A stretch of 64,000 nucleotides of DNA from JAGTVG01 sp963699805 (GCA_963699805.1 CAVOVH010000005.1:620001-684000); one strand, 5' to 3'. Counted from the stretch's first letter, positions 26,706 to 37,242 are shown. The notes: a model not told the origin generated them from the letters alone. Numbers and translations: made by a program.

Positions 26706-27575
26706 TTAAGACTCGTCCGGTTTTCTTCCGCAGGCAAACCGGTCTTTTCCATGTATATCTTTACACACTTCAACCTCTCGAAATCCTCGGGCGTTAAAAA
26801 GAAAATTTATCTCACTTCCAAAAGCCTCATTAATCTCAAAAAATAACAACCCGCCAGGTTTCAATGCTGTCTCTGCGATTTCAAGGATCCGCTGATAAAA
26901 CAGGGTTGGATTTTCATCCGGCACATACAAGGCTTCATGTGGTTCATAATTCATCACGTTGGGTTTCATGTAGACTTTTTCAGATTCTGTCACATAAGGT
27001 GGATTGCTTACGATGATATCAAATTCAGAAAAAGACAGATTTTCGCTAAAAATATCGAGCTGATTTACGATGACACCGGCTCCCAGTCCCCTGGAATTTT
27101 CACGGGTTGATTCAACCCCAGCCCGGTATTTATCAACGGCATAAACTGTAGAATCCACTATTTCAAGTGCCAGGGTAACCGCAATGCATCCACTTCCGGA
27201 TCCAATATCCAGGATCAAAGGATGTTTTTTATCATTTTTTGTCTTAATAAGCTGGATCAGCTCCTCCGTTTCCTGACGGGGAATCAGAACCCCAGGCCTA
27301 ACCTGAAATTCGCGGCCAAAAAAATGGGTTTTACCGGTAATGTATTGAACGGGTTCGAATTTCTTCAACCTCTCCACCACCTCATCCAATTTTGAAAACA
27401 TTTGATCTTCGATCGTGACTTCTCTGCCTGCAATACAATCCTTCCTATCAATATTCAAATAGGTTTCAAGCAGGATATAGGATAGCATATCAGATTCTAT
27501 TCCATAAAAAGGTAAAAGTGCCTCCCTGAGTTTCCTGAAAACCGAATTGGCATGATATTTACCTTGAGAATTCAT
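26706..27575 (-). CDS. prmC: Release factor glutamine methyltransferase PrmC
   Basis: PrmC methylates the GGQ glutamine of release factors RF1 and RF2. The 289-residue protein has the helical N-terminal domain (1-95), PRQETEEL at 99-106, the SAM site DIGSGSGC at 123-130, and the catalytic NPPYV motif at 191-195. It is divergent from ribD with an 87-bp gap, and convergent with the nucleoid-associated gene across an 86-bp gap. Confidence 0.95.
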   Translation of the reverse strand: MNSQGKYHANSVFRKLREALLPFYGIESDMLSYILLETYLNIDRKDCIAGREVTIEDQMFSKLDEVVERLKKFEPVQYITGKTHFFGREFQVRPGVLIPRQETEELIQLIKTKNDKKHPLILDIGSGSGCIAVTLALEIVDSTVYAVDKYRAGVESTRENSRGLGAGVIVNQLDIFSENLSFSEFDIIVSNPPYVTESEKVYMKPNVMNYEPHEALYVPDENPTLFYQRILEIAETALKPGGLLFFEINEAFGSEINFLFNARGFREVEVCKDIHGKDRFACGRKPDES

Positions 27576-27662
27576 TTCCTGAAATTTATACTATTCTTTT
27601 TTTGATGAATAAAAGATCATAGTTTTGAATAATCATTTAAGTCATTACAAAAGTATCAGCTT

Positions 27663-28691
27663 TTGGAGAATAAGTACATGAAACGGGCCATGGAATTGGC
27701 GAGAAATGGACTGGGCCATGTCAGCCCCAACCCGATGGTGGGTTGCGTGATTGTTAGGGATGATCAGATCATTGGAGAAGGCTGGCATCAAAAATATGGA
27801 GGACCTCATGCCGAAGTAAATGCCATCAACCAGGTGGAGGATAAATCGCTGATCAAAGGGAGTGAGGTTTATGTAAACCTGGAACCCTGTGCCCATCATG
27901 GGAAAACCCCGCCTTGTGCCGAATTGCTGGTCAGTTACCAGGTAAAACATGTTATCCTCTCGAATCGGGACATCAATCCCCTCGTTCATGGGAAAGGGAT
28001 CCAGATCCTCAAGTCAGCCGGGATCCGGGTAACCGAGGGAGTGCTCGCTGCTGAAGGAAATGAGTTAAATAGGCGCTTTTTTACCTTTCACGCCAAGGAA
28101 AGACCCTATGGGATCTTAAAATGGGCCGAAACGGCTGATGGTTATATGGCCAGACCTAATCACGATTCCAAATGGATCAGCAATGAATATTCGCGACAGA
28201 TGGTCCATAAGTGGCGGACGGAGGAAGACGGGATCATGGTAGGCGCTAATACGGTGCTCTATGACGATCCTGCCTTGAATGTGAGAGACTGGGTCGGAAA
28301 AGATCCCATCCGGATCATCATTGATCCTCATTTAAAAACCAGGGGGAGCTATCAGATTTATAACCAGAAACAAAAAACGTTGATCTATAACTTCCTGGAA
28401 GACCAGGAGGATGAAAATACAATCTTCATCAGGCTGAATCAAGTATCTTTTTTATCACTTGTTTTAAAAGACCTGAAATACAAGGGGATACAATCGGTGC
28501 TCATTGAAGGCGGAAAATATCTCCTCGAACGGATCCTTAAAGAGGGTTTATGGGATGAAGCAAGGATCTTTACTTCTCCCATGACTATTGGAAAAGGGCT
28601 GGAAGCGCCCCAGATGGTTGAGGGTGAATTGTTGGAAAAACAGGCTATATTTGATGATCAACTTTTCATTTATAAAAACCGTATTTCTTGA
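27663..28691 (+). CDS. ribD: Riboflavin biosynthesis protein RibD (deaminase/reductase)
   Basis: RibD is bifunctional: the N-terminal domain deaminates the pyrimidine product of GTP cyclohydrolase II and the C-terminal domain reduces the ribose. The zinc site is visible as HAE at 49-51 and PCAHHGKTPPC with C76 and C85. The reductase part contains KWAETADGYMA and VLIEGGKYLL. Length 342 fits. The TTG at 27663 gives ENKYMKRAMELA, the usual family start; ATG 27678 would trim five residues. The stop overlaps the next gene's start. Confidence 0.94.
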   Translation: MENKYMKRAMELARNGLGHVSPNPMVGCVIVRDDQIIGEGWHQKYGGPHAEVNAINQVEDKSLIKGSEVYVNLEPCAHHGKTPPCAELLVSYQVKHVILSNRDINPLVHGKGIQILKSAGIRVTEGVLAAEGNELNRRFFTFHAKERPYGILKWAETADGYMARPNHDSKWISNEYSRQMVHKWRTEEDGIMVGANTVLYDDPALNVRDWVGKDPIRIIIDPHLKTRGSYQIYNQKQKTLIYNFLEDQEDENTIFIRLNQVSFLSLVLKDLKYKGIQSVLIEGGKYLLERILKEGLWDEARIFTSPMTIGKGLEAPQMVEGELLEKQAIFDDQLFIYKNRIS

Positions 28692-29176
28692 CGTATCATT
28701 TATCACTGCCAGAAACCAATCATAAAAAGGAACTTTATAAGGCCTTGATGCCCCAGATAGAATCACTTTTTAAAGGAGAAATGGATATGATCGCTAATAT
28801 GGCCAATTTAACTGCCGTCTTACGGGATGCTTTTCAATATTTATGGATTGGATTCTATCTGGTAAAGGGGAATGAACTTGTTCTCGGTCCTTTTCAAGGT
28901 CCTTTGGCTTGTACCCGTATTGCTTTTGGTAAGGGTGTGTGTGGAAAATCATGGGAAAAAAAAGAAATTCTCATAGTACCGGATGTTGATCAGTTTCCAG
29001 GTCATATTGCCTGCAGTTCCGAATCAAGGTCTGAAATAGTAATTCCGGGGATCCTCGATGGAAAAGTCAAATTTGTACTGGATGTAGACAGCCTTCTACT
29101 GAATGAATTTGACGAAACGGATGCTCATTATCTCCATTTGATGATAGACAGGCTGCTTCAATATTCAGATTCCTGA
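28688..29176 (+). CDS. msrC: Free methionine-R-sulfoxide reductase (GAF domain, MsrC-like)
   Basis: The 162-residue protein is a single GAF domain that reduces free methionine-(R)-sulfoxide. The redox cysteines occur in the expected places: C75 (LACTRI), C85 (GKGVCGKSW) and C109 (HIACSSESRSEIV). WIGFYLV near 53-59 is another family mark. It starts with TTG at 28688, overlapping the ribD stop by 4 bp, so translation is coupled. The reason for pairing with ribD is not obvious. Confidence 0.9.
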   Translation: MTYHLSLPETNHKKELYKALMPQIESLFKGEMDMIANMANLTAVLRDAFQYLWIGFYLVKGNELVLGPFQGPLACTRIAFGKGVCGKSWEKKEILIVPDVDQFPGHIACSSESRSEIVIPGILDGKVKFVLDVDSLLLNEFDETDAHYLHLMIDRLLQYSDS

Positions 29177-29221
29177 GCCCTTACTTTGAAAAGAATCGAA
29201 GTTTGTTTATACTAAATTAGA

Positions 29222-30442
29222 ATGAAATTAAAACTGTATTCAGAATTTGGAACACTCCGCCGGGTTATCATGCATCGTCCGGGATTGGAAATTGAGCGTT
29301 TAACACCTCAGAACAGCAGTGAATTATTGTTTGAGGATGTACCTTATCTCGATTCGATGCAAAAGGAACATGATGAATTCTCTTATGTGCTAAAGAATAC
29401 AACGGATGCCAGGGTATACCGGTTAAGACAATTATTGCTTGATGTAATTAAACAGGATCCCTTCAAGGAATCCATCCTCAGGGATGCCTTGTCAAAAACG
29501 GATCATGAAGAAGTTTGTGATGAGATCATTGCCGCCTATTCAACGGCAGAGGTCGTGAATATGCTGATCGCCGGGATCAAGGTTGAGGAACTGAAAAAAA
29601 AGGTGCCGGCCATGAAAAGTAAAAACCTGGATTCAAATTATTATATCATTCACCCCAGCCCAAATCTGTATTTCATGAGAGATCCTGCTGCCATTACACA
29701 GAATGGCGTGATCTCAAGCAATATGAAATTTTCAGGCAGGCAATTCGAATCCCACCTGCTGAAGTTGATATTCAAGCATCATCCTGATTTTAAGGAGTCC
29801 TATCATGAAGTATTTCCAGGGGATTGCGATCCAAGCCATATCCCGACGATTGAAGGTGGGGATGTCATGGTGATCTCACCCAAAGTGCTGGTCATAGGTT
29901 GTTCAGAAAGGACAGATTCTGAAGCCATAGAACATGTAGCGAAAAACGTTCTCGCGGGAGGGATCGTACAACGGGTATATGAGGTGAAATTGCCACAAAG
30001 AAGAAATTATATGCATCTTGATACAGTATTCTCCGTAGTCGATGAAAATCTTGTGGTGACTTATCAGGAAGCAATCAATGCACTGCTGGAAACCTATGTC
30101 TACCGGGTTGACACGATGGATGAAAACAGAAAAGTAAAGATGCATCGGCAGGCCATCAAACAATCCCTGATCTCTATTTTAAAAGATGAAATACCTCACC
30201 TGGAAGTGGTTGAGACAGGTTATGGCCTTGCTGATTTTGCATCAAGGGAACAATGGTATGACGGTGCCAATGTGTTTGCCATAGGACCCCGGCGGGTAAT
30301 TTCATACGACCGGAACAAACATACCAACCGTGCCCTCCGCGACCGTGGAGTTGATTTAATTGAGATCCGCTCTTCCGAATTGTCAAGGGGACTTGGAGGT
30401 CCCCGTTGTATGACGATGCCCATTGAACGAGATGAAATATAA
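29222..30442 (+). CDS. arcA: Arginine deiminase
   Basis: ArcA converts arginine to citrulline and ammonia. The 406-residue protein has the family motifs FMRDPAAI (near 160), EGGDVMVIS (near 217), MHLDTVFSVVD with catalytic His/Asp (near 265), and the nucleophile Cys C396 in LGGPRCMTMP. It starts at ATG 29222, 45 bp after the methionine sulfoxide reductase gene. No carbamoyltransferase or carbamate kinase gene is nearby, so the ATP-yielding remainder of the pathway is not encoded here. Confidence 0.95.
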   Translation: MKLKLYSEFGTLRRVIMHRPGLEIERLTPQNSSELLFEDVPYLDSMQKEHDEFSYVLKNTTDARVYRLRQLLLDVIKQDPFKESILRDALSKTDHEEVCDEIIAAYSTAEVVNMLIAGIKVEELKKKVPAMKSKNLDSNYYIIHPSPNLYFMRDPAAITQNGVISSNMKFSGRQFESHLLKLIFKHHPDFKESYHEVFPGDCDPSHIPTIEGGDVMVISPKVLVIGCSERTDSEAIEHVAKNVLAGGIVQRVYEVKLPQRRNYMHLDTVFSVVDENLVVTYQEAINALLETYVYRVDTMDENRKVKMHRQAIKQSLISILKDEIPHLEVVETGYGLADFASREQWYDGANVFAIGPRRVISYDRNKHTNRALRDRGVDLIEIRSSELSRGLGGPRCMTMPIERDEI

Positions 30443-30454
30443 ACCAAAAAAACA

Positions 30455-31732
30455 ATGAAAAAATTAATCTTTGCTTTCTTGATTTTAATGGTGGCCGGAT
30501 GTTCCCAGGGAACCAGGGAAATTGCCTCCGGTATGTTGGCTGATGCTGATAACGGAGGTCTTACCTTACCCGCCGGATTTGGTGCCACCGTCTTTGCCGA
30601 TTCCCTCGGCCGGGCTAGACACATTGCCGTTAATCAAAACGGCGATGTGTATATCAATCTCCGGACGCTCAACCAAGGAAAAGGACTGGTTGCCTTAAGG
30701 GATTCCGACCAGGATGGTCATGCAGATGAAATTGAGTATTTCGGGAATGCTGCCGGGACGGGGATCGGTATCTTTCAGGACTATCTCTATTATTCCACCG
30801 ATTCTTCCATTTACCGGGTTGCTATAACCTCTGATCAATTGGTCCCACAGGGTCAGGAAGAGTTGATGATCACCGAACTTCTGAATAGAAGGCAACATGC
30901 AGCAAAAACATTCACTTTTGACGAAGAAGGAAATATTTATGTGAATGTGGGGGCACCTGCCAATGCATGCATGGAACAAACGAGGACCAAAGGATCGCCA
31001 GGTATGGACCCCTGCCCATTACTTGAAATCAGTGGTGGGATCTGGAGGTTTCCGGCAAACATACCGGATCAGAAACAGATGGAAGATGGATACAGATATT
31101 CAACCGGAATCCGGAATGCAGTGGCAATTAACTTCAATCCGAATAGTAAAAATGTTTATGTATTGCAACACGGAAGGGACCAACTTCATCAGTTTTTCCC
31201 CGAATATTATACAGAGGAACAAAGTGCTGAACTCCCGGCTGAAGAATTTTTCCTTCTTCGGGATGGGGCTGATTTTGGATGGCCTTATTGTTATTATGAT
31301 CAGCTTCAAGGTAAAAAAGTCCTGTCTCCTGAATATGGAGGCAATGGTGAGGAAGTGGGGCGCTGTGCCGAAAAGGATGATCCCATTATGGCTTTCCCGG
31401 GGCACTGGGCACCCAATGCCTTGCTGTTTTATACAGGAGATATGTTTCCTGAAAAATATAAAAACGGAGCCTTCATCGCCTTCCATGGTTCCTGGAACAG
31501 GGCGCCCGAACAAAAAGGCTACCATGTAGTATTTGTCCCATTTGATGGGGCTTATCCTTCCGGTGATTATGAGGTCTTTGCCGATGGTTTTGCAGGTACC
31601 GAGGCACTTGAAAGTCCGGGTGATGCCAAGTTCAGAGCCACAGGACTTGCCCAGGGACCTGATGGATCGATCTATATAACTGACGACAATATCGGAAGGG
31701 TCTGGAAGATCGTTTATTCCGGTACCAAATAA
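30455..31732 (+). CDS. PQQ-dependent sugar (sorbosone) dehydrogenase-like lipoprotein
   Basis: The 425-residue product begins with a lipoprotein signal (AFLILMVAGCSQ, lipobox Cys16). The mature protein is a six-bladed beta-propeller of the soluble glucose/L-sorbosone dehydrogenase type: LTLPAGFGATVFAD, LVALRDSDQDGHADE, GIRNAVAINFNP, the HGSWNRAPEQKGY motif near the end and YITDDNIGRVWKI. Such enzymes often use PQQ, but cofactor and substrate are unknown here. It lies 12 bp after arcA and may be cotranscribed with it. Confidence 0.88.
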   Translation: MKKLIFAFLILMVAGCSQGTREIASGMLADADNGGLTLPAGFGATVFADSLGRARHIAVNQNGDVYINLRTLNQGKGLVALRDSDQDGHADEIEYFGNAAGTGIGIFQDYLYYSTDSSIYRVAITSDQLVPQGQEELMITELLNRRQHAAKTFTFDEEGNIYVNVGAPANACMEQTRTKGSPGMDPCPLLEISGGIWRFPANIPDQKQMEDGYRYSTGIRNAVAINFNPNSKNVYVLQHGRDQLHQFFPEYYTEEQSAELPAEEFFLLRDGADFGWPYCYYDQLQGKKVLSPEYGGNGEEVGRCAEKDDPIMAFPGHWAPNALLFYTGDMFPEKYKNGAFIAFHGSWNRAPEQKGYHVVFVPFDGAYPSGDYEVFADGFAGTEALESPGDAKFRATGLAQGPDGSIYITDDNIGRVWKIVYSGTK

Positions 31733-32029
31733 GCAGGTGGGAAGATAGAGAAAATAGGCTTTTAGAGATCCGGCGATTCTGATTCCCATTCCATTTTTGA
31801 TGATGGAGATTCCTGCTATTTTTTTTCCGTTCCACGGGATCGACAGATCAAAAATGTATAAAGGGAGGAATTTCCCAATCTGCCGACTTACCGTTCTATT
31901 GATAGATGGATCCGCCGTATTTCCGGTCTAATGATCTACAGGGCCTTTGGTGAAACTTGACAAGTTATTTATTTTTAATCAATTCGTAATTATCTGGATT
32001 TTATTGACATTTTATAATCAGATACTCCT

Positions 32030-34633
32030 TCATCCTCCTTTTTTCTTGAGTAATTCCTTGAGGGTTTCCTTGGCTTTATCCACTTCTTCCTTCACGTCTT
32101 CTTTCTCAAGAATTTCATCCGTTTTTTCCAGTAACTGATCCGTCTGTTCATCCAATTTCTTTTCGGCCTCCTGAGCCAGTTTTTCCGTTTCTTCATCCAC
32201 TACCGCTTTCATGGCTTCTTTAGCTGCAGCTTCCGTTCCACCAGTTTCAGCACCGAGAATACTGATTTTGGGATCTTTATAGGTACCGCCGATCCCCAAA
32301 TTCAATTTTACATCTTTGGCATTTACATTCAGATCCTGGCCGATGGCCGAAGATACCAGGGAGGTGGCAGACTGAACCAGTCCGGGTGGTACATCCAGTT
32401 TTAACCGGTAGTCAAGTGATCCGTCCAGACCATGACTTCCAGCGATAACGGCTTTGTTACCTCCCATGCTGATGGTAAAAGGTTGAACCAGCACCCTCCC
32501 ATCGGTAATCTGGGTGGACAACAAAACATCCGTTAAGGTGACATTGGTGCTTTCCTGTGAAAGGCTGGTTAAACTGGTGATCCCGGATATCACCTTGGAA
32601 TCAGCACCTTTGATGGCTGCATTCAGTATTTCCAGCACTCCTGAACCGGATAAGGTTGTCAAATCAGGCATCATATTGGGCTTGAGCCTTCCACTTAATT
32701 TAAAATCAGTCGAAAAATCACCTTCCATGAGATCCGCAATGGGGGCTAATTGTTTGATGGTGAAAAAAGCATGATAAGCTCGGGGGATTGATAATTTTTT
32801 AATGTCCAATTGAATATCAAAAGCAGGATGATCGATATCCCGGCTATTATATGTGCCAGCCATTACAAAATCACCGCCCAATGTATTAAAATCAATATTC
32901 TCCAGACTCAGAATCCCATCTTTGACCCGGATGTTACCTTTCACATTCTTAAGTTCAAGGTTATCATAATTGACCAGATCCATTTGAGAATGAAAAATAA
33001 TATCAAGGTTTTCAGGAATCTTTACAGCCTCAAGTTCCACCGTATCGGACATTTCCGGCTGGGTGGAATCTTCACTGGCCATCCACTCATTGAGATCAAG
33101 CTTTTTAGACCTGAAGTCAAATTCTCCCTGTAAGGGTTGCTGTTCTTCCATCAGATAAGCCATGTAATTATTCAGGTATCCGGATAAATTCATATCGGTG
33201 TTTCCCAGGTAGCCATTGAACTGGCTAACCGAAATTCGATGGGTAGTCAGTTCGGTATTTGCATGATCGATTCCAAATTTCATGGGCAGATCCGGTCCGG
33301 CATACTTCAACTGGCTGATATCCAATTTACCGGAGAGGGGAATGGTATGTTTCACACTATCATATACTCCTTCAATATGGATATCTGCATTTAAACTTCC
33401 ACTCAGTTCCGTATCCTCCAAAGGGTATATTTTCGTCATGTCATCCAGGTTCAGTTGAGCCTTGATGTCGGCGACCATATCGTAATCCACCAGGTTTTTA
33501 ATCTTCATGGTGGCATCCACCGGATTTTTCCCGAAATCGAGGTGTATTTTATTCAGATCGATGGTGGTGTGGTCAAGGTCGTTACCTTCGTGGTTCACAA
33601 GGAGGTCGATCTGGATATTCCGGATGGCTTCCGGCAGGCCGGGATATTGTATGATCCCATTTTTTGCATTCAATGCCAATTGGAAGGCTGGGAATAGTGA
33701 TTTTTCATCATGATAGATACCGGAGACATTGCCACTGAAATCCAATTGACCCTCTGCGGATATATCTTCATATCCCTCCTTATAAGCGCCTGGCACCAGG
33801 GATAACAGACTTTTGATTGTATTGTCCTTCCCTTCATAGGATAAACTGATTTCATAATCCTCCGGGTTAACTACGACATAACCGTTCAATCCGATCGAAA
33901 AATCATTTAGGCTGATCTTATTCTCTTTCAAGGTATACTTTGATTGTTCAAGATCCATGTGGATGATCATATCTGCCACCAGTTTTTTATTTTCCAGATA
34001 CGTAATGTCTCCATATCTTACCATCAGATCATCAATCACTGTGGAGGTTGTCATATCAAAAATGCTGGATGTAAAGTCACCAGAGCCGGTATGGTTCAAT
34101 CCATTCACCGCTACCATGGTGCTGGTAGCCTGATCGAAATAAACGATGTCGCCATTCTGGATACTCCAGCGGTCGATCCCCAGGTTGAAGCCTTCCTCAG
34201 TAGTTGTATCTGAAGGGCTGGCTTCCTGAGTTTCAATCGCGATGTCGTAATTGGCCATCCCGTTTGCCAGAACCAGGATCATTAAACGTGGATTTACCAG
34301 GTTGATGGACCGGAGCTGGATCTGGTCTCCAAAAATCACACTTTTTAAGTTAACAGTGAGATCAAATGCTTCGATATCCGCCAAGGTGTCGCCACTGAAT
34401 TCACCCACGCCGATCACACCAAGATCTTTCAGAGATATGGTTAAATCCGGAAAATGTTTGATCAGGGAAATACCTAATCTATCTGCATCGAAATATACTT
34501 CCGCCTTTACATTTTTTTCAATCTCTTTATTCAGCAGTCTCAGCAGATTGTCCTTAAAAAAGAAAGGAGCAGCTACAATGATTCCAATAAAAACAACAAC
34601 CAGAACCAGAAGAATAACCAGAATTTTTTTCAT
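32030..34633 (-). CDS. Large AsmA-like membrane-anchored protein
   Basis: The 867-residue protein has one N-terminal transmembrane segment (about 5-27) followed by a long periplasmic beta-rich body with AsmA-type sequence: an N-terminal AsmA segment (IKHFPDLTISLKDLGV), many repeating amphipathic strands, and the C-terminal AsmA-like domain (FKLSGRLKPNMMPDL...GSGVLEI...VLLSTQITDGRVLVQPF). The last 60 residues are Glu/Lys-rich and probably helical. AsmA/TamB-like proteins are thought to move phospholipids between membranes or affect outer-membrane assembly. No partner gene is adjacent. Confidence 0.88.
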   Translation of the reverse strand: MKKILVILLVLVVVFIGIIVAAPFFFKDNLLRLLNKEIEKNVKAEVYFDADRLGISLIKHFPDLTISLKDLGVIGVGEFSGDTLADIEAFDLTVNLKSVIFGDQIQLRSINLVNPRLMILVLANGMANYDIAIETQEASPSDTTTEEGFNLGIDRWSIQNGDIVYFDQATSTMVAVNGLNHTGSGDFTSSIFDMTTSTVIDDLMVRYGDITYLENKKLVADMIIHMDLEQSKYTLKENKISLNDFSIGLNGYVVVNPEDYEISLSYEGKDNTIKSLLSLVPGAYKEGYEDISAEGQLDFSGNVSGIYHDEKSLFPAFQLALNAKNGIIQYPGLPEAIRNIQIDLLVNHEGNDLDHTTIDLNKIHLDFGKNPVDATMKIKNLVDYDMVADIKAQLNLDDMTKIYPLEDTELSGSLNADIHIEGVYDSVKHTIPLSGKLDISQLKYAGPDLPMKFGIDHANTELTTHRISVSQFNGYLGNTDMNLSGYLNNYMAYLMEEQQPLQGEFDFRSKKLDLNEWMASEDSTQPEMSDTVELEAVKIPENLDIIFHSQMDLVNYDNLELKNVKGNIRVKDGILSLENIDFNTLGGDFVMAGTYNSRDIDHPAFDIQLDIKKLSIPRAYHAFFTIKQLAPIADLMEGDFSTDFKLSGRLKPNMMPDLTTLSGSGVLEILNAAIKGADSKVISGITSLTSLSQESTNVTLTDVLLSTQITDGRVLVQPFTISMGGNKAVIAGSHGLDGSLDYRLKLDVPPGLVQSATSLVSSAIGQDLNVNAKDVKLNLGIGGTYKDPKISILGAETGGTEAAAKEAMKAVVDEETEKLAQEAEKKLDEQTDQLLEKTDEILEKEDVKEEVDKAKETLKELLKKKGG

Positions 34634-34759
34634 ACACTTAATAAATTAATATATAAAGTTAAACATATATTTCAGACGATTTATTTCCTCTTAATTAAAA
34701 AATAACCATTTTAATATTGGTGATTGATGTTTTAAATTTATTTTTTATGAAAAACCTAC

Positions 34760-35992
34760 ATGGGTGACAGAAAAATCACGATCGTCGGGGCTGGGCCTGC
34801 CGGATTGACTGCTGCCATTTTCCTGGGTAAGCAAGGCTACCCGGTAACCGTCATTGAAAAAGACATTTTTCCCAGAGATAAAATATGCGGGGATTGCCTG
34901 GGAGGTTTTGCCATTTCAGTCATCAGCCAGATCAATGACCGCTTCTTTGAAGATTTTATCGGCTATAAGAAAAAAATCACCGGAAAAGGGGTTCATTTTT
35001 TTGGGCCTCAACATCAGAAGATATCAGTGCCGGCCGTAACCCTGATCAAAAACAGGATCCATGAAGTGGCATTATCAAAAAGAATGGATTTCGATGCCTT
35101 TCTCTACGAAGAAGCCCGGCGATATGGTTCCGTCCAGTTTAAAAATGGTTTCAAAGTCGGGCAAATAATCAGGAATGTATCTCATCTCACTCTGGTAGAT
35201 GATCAACAGAAATTCAGTCATGAAACGGCTTTGCTGATATTGGCTTCAGGTTCGATCCGGACGCTTTCCAGGCAACTCACCGGTGAAAAAATGGATAAGC
35301 GTCAATATGCAACGGGGATCAGGGCTTATTTTGAAAATGTGCCCACAGAAGGCGATGAAGATTATATTGAACTTCATTTTCTGAAAGATCTTGCACCTGG
35401 TTATCTATGGATCTTCCCCCTCCCCGGCAATATTTTCAATGTTGGATTGGGGTTGAGAACCGATAGTATATCCAAAAGGGGTCTGGACCTGAAAAAAACC
35501 TTTCATAATATACTTCATGAGGATGCGTATTTTAAAAAACGGTTTATAAATGCGAGGCAGGTGGATGAGGTAAAAGGATTTCCCCTGGCATTGGGAGGGA
35601 AAAAAAGGCACCTGTCGGGAGACCGCTTTCTGCTGGCAGGAGATGCGGGTCATCTCATTGAACCCTTATTTGGAGAAGGGATCGGTCATGCCATGTATAG
35701 CGGGAAATTTGCCGCTGAGCATGCCATTGAATGCCTGAAAAAGGATGATTTTTCTACTGAATTTAATCAGGCCTATGACAAAAAGGTATACGACAAACTT
35801 GGGACCACCTTAAAATTCAGTAAGTGGATGAACCAGGTGGCCCAGCATCCGGCCCTGATGCAATTTTTATTCAACCGGGTAAAAAGGAATGAATCCCTTA
35901 AGCATCATTTGTTCAGGATCATCAATGGGCAAATGCCGAAAACTGGAATGAAAGGGTTGGAATTGATCGGAAGGTTAATTACAGGTATTTAA
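34760..35992 (+). CDS. Geranylgeranyl reductase-family FAD-dependent oxidoreductase
   Basis: The 410-residue flavoprotein has the dinucleotide-binding IVGAGPAGLTAAIFL near residues 8-22, FPRDKICGDCLGG near 37-49, and the second FAD motif LLAGDAGHLIEPLFGEGIG near 290. These are typical of the geranylgeranyl reductase/halogenase-like group, which reduces isoprenoid or other lipid double bonds or hydroxylates aromatics. The true substrate is unknown. It is rightward, 203 bp before a glycosyltransferase, and divergent from the AsmA-like gene. Confidence 0.88.
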   Translation: MGDRKITIVGAGPAGLTAAIFLGKQGYPVTVIEKDIFPRDKICGDCLGGFAISVISQINDRFFEDFIGYKKKITGKGVHFFGPQHQKISVPAVTLIKNRIHEVALSKRMDFDAFLYEEARRYGSVQFKNGFKVGQIIRNVSHLTLVDDQQKFSHETALLILASGSIRTLSRQLTGEKMDKRQYATGIRAYFENVPTEGDEDYIELHFLKDLAPGYLWIFPLPGNIFNVGLGLRTDSISKRGLDLKKTFHNILHEDAYFKKRFINARQVDEVKGFPLALGGKKRHLSGDRFLLAGDAGHLIEPLFGEGIGHAMYSGKFAAEHAIECLKKDDFSTEFNQAYDKKVYDKLGTTLKFSKWMNQVAQHPALMQFLFNRVKRNESLKHHLFRIINGQMPKTGMKGLELIGRLITGI

Positions 35993-36195
35993 TGGTAAAA
36001 TATTGAATTTATTTATCTTTCGGGAAGTATGTGTAGATTTGAAAATGAAGTCCGGTAAATCCTGCTGGAATTTCTCCTCAGCCCGGATTTGAATCATCTT
36101 ATAAGATTTATTTCGTGATCTTATATCCGGTAGGAATCATCAGGGTAAAAATAAAAGCGGGATGTGAATTTATAAGGCCGGAATAATATTGAAAC

Positions 36196-37242
36196 ATGGC
36201 ATTGAAAAAAATACTGGTAATCAGGTTATCCTCCATCGGTGACATCATCTGGACAACTCCTGTTATAAGGTCTTTAAAAAAGCAGTTAGGCGATACTGAA
36301 CTGCATTTCTGTACAAAAATTCAATACCGGTCCCTGGTTGAGTCCAATCCATACATCGATAAAATCCATTACCTGGAGAATGACCTGGGGATCCTCATCC
36401 GGTCAATGAAAGATGAAAATTTTGATCATATCGTGGATCTTCATAAAAACATCCGGACTTTGATTATGAAATTACGGCTGGGTGTGAGATCCACTTCCTA
36501 CAATAAATTATGGATCCAGCGGTTTCTGTTCACAAAATTCCAGATCAATTTCATGCCCAATTGCCATGTGGTCGACCGTTACATGGGAGCAGTTGAATCC
36601 CTGGGAGTAAAAAATGATGACCTTGGCCTCGACTATGTGATCCCAGCCCAGGAAGAAATAGACATTAAAACATTGCCCCCTGATTTTCAATCCGGCTACA
36701 CCGTGTATGTAATCGGCGGAACCGGAATGACGAAAATTCTTCCTTTTGAAAAAATGGTGGAATTATGTGATAAGATCAACCGACCGGTGGTCCTGATCGG
36801 GGGCAAGGAAGATTTTGAAAGAGGAGAACGACTCCAACAATTCTTTGAACGTACCGTTGGCAGTGAACCATTTGAAGAAGGTCTTGGGAAATTAAACAAA
36901 AAGACGATCATTTATAATGGATGTGGCAAATACAGTATCGGACAATCCGCTTCCCTGGTCAAACAGGCTGATTATGTTTTCGGCCACGACACGGGATTGA
37001 CCCATATTGGAGCTGCCTTTAAAAAAACCATTTACAGCATATGGGGGGGCACGGTACCCAATAATTTTTATTCCTACGGAACTAAATTTTATGTACTCGA
37101 AAACACGAAGCTCAATTGCCGGCCCTGTTCAAAATCCGGAAGGGCCCATTGCCCCAGGGGCCATTTCAAATGTATGAAAGAAAATCCCCTGAACTTCAGC
37201 CTTCCCGAAAATTATGGAGAAAAAATGGAAAATATGGGTTGA
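36196..37242 (+). CDS. Glycosyltransferase family 9 (heptosyltransferase-like)
   Basis: The 348-residue protein matches ADP-heptose:LPS heptosyltransferases: the N-terminal ILVIRLSSIGDIIWTTPV segment at 5-22, the second domain GHDTGLTHIGAAFKK near 265-279 and IYSIWGGTVPNNFYSYG after it. It probably adds a sugar to the lipopolysaccharide core at the inner membrane. C-terminal Cys-rich CRPCSKSGRAHCPRGHFKC is common in Bacteroidota members. It overlaps the next gene by 29 bp in another frame. Confidence 0.92.
   Translation: MALKKILVIRLSSIGDIIWTTPVIRSLKKQLGDTELHFCTKIQYRSLVESNPYIDKIHYLENDLGILIRSMKDENFDHIVDLHKNIRTLIMKLRLGVRSTSYNKLWIQRFLFTKFQINFMPNCHVVDRYMGAVESLGVKNDDLGLDYVIPAQEEIDIKTLPPDFQSGYTVYVIGGTGMTKILPFEKMVELCDKINRPVVLIGGKEDFERGERLQQFFERTVGSEPFEEGLGKLNKKTIIYNGCGKYSIGQSASLVKQADYVFGHDTGLTHIGAAFKKTIYSIWGGTVPNNFYSYGTKFYVLENTKLNCRPCSKSGRAHCPRGHFKCMKENPLNFSLPENYGEKMENMG

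Noticed and set aside
31100..31789. 229-codon open frame on the minus strand
   Set aside because: It is antisense to the sorbosone-dehydrogenase-like gene and has no motif or signal.
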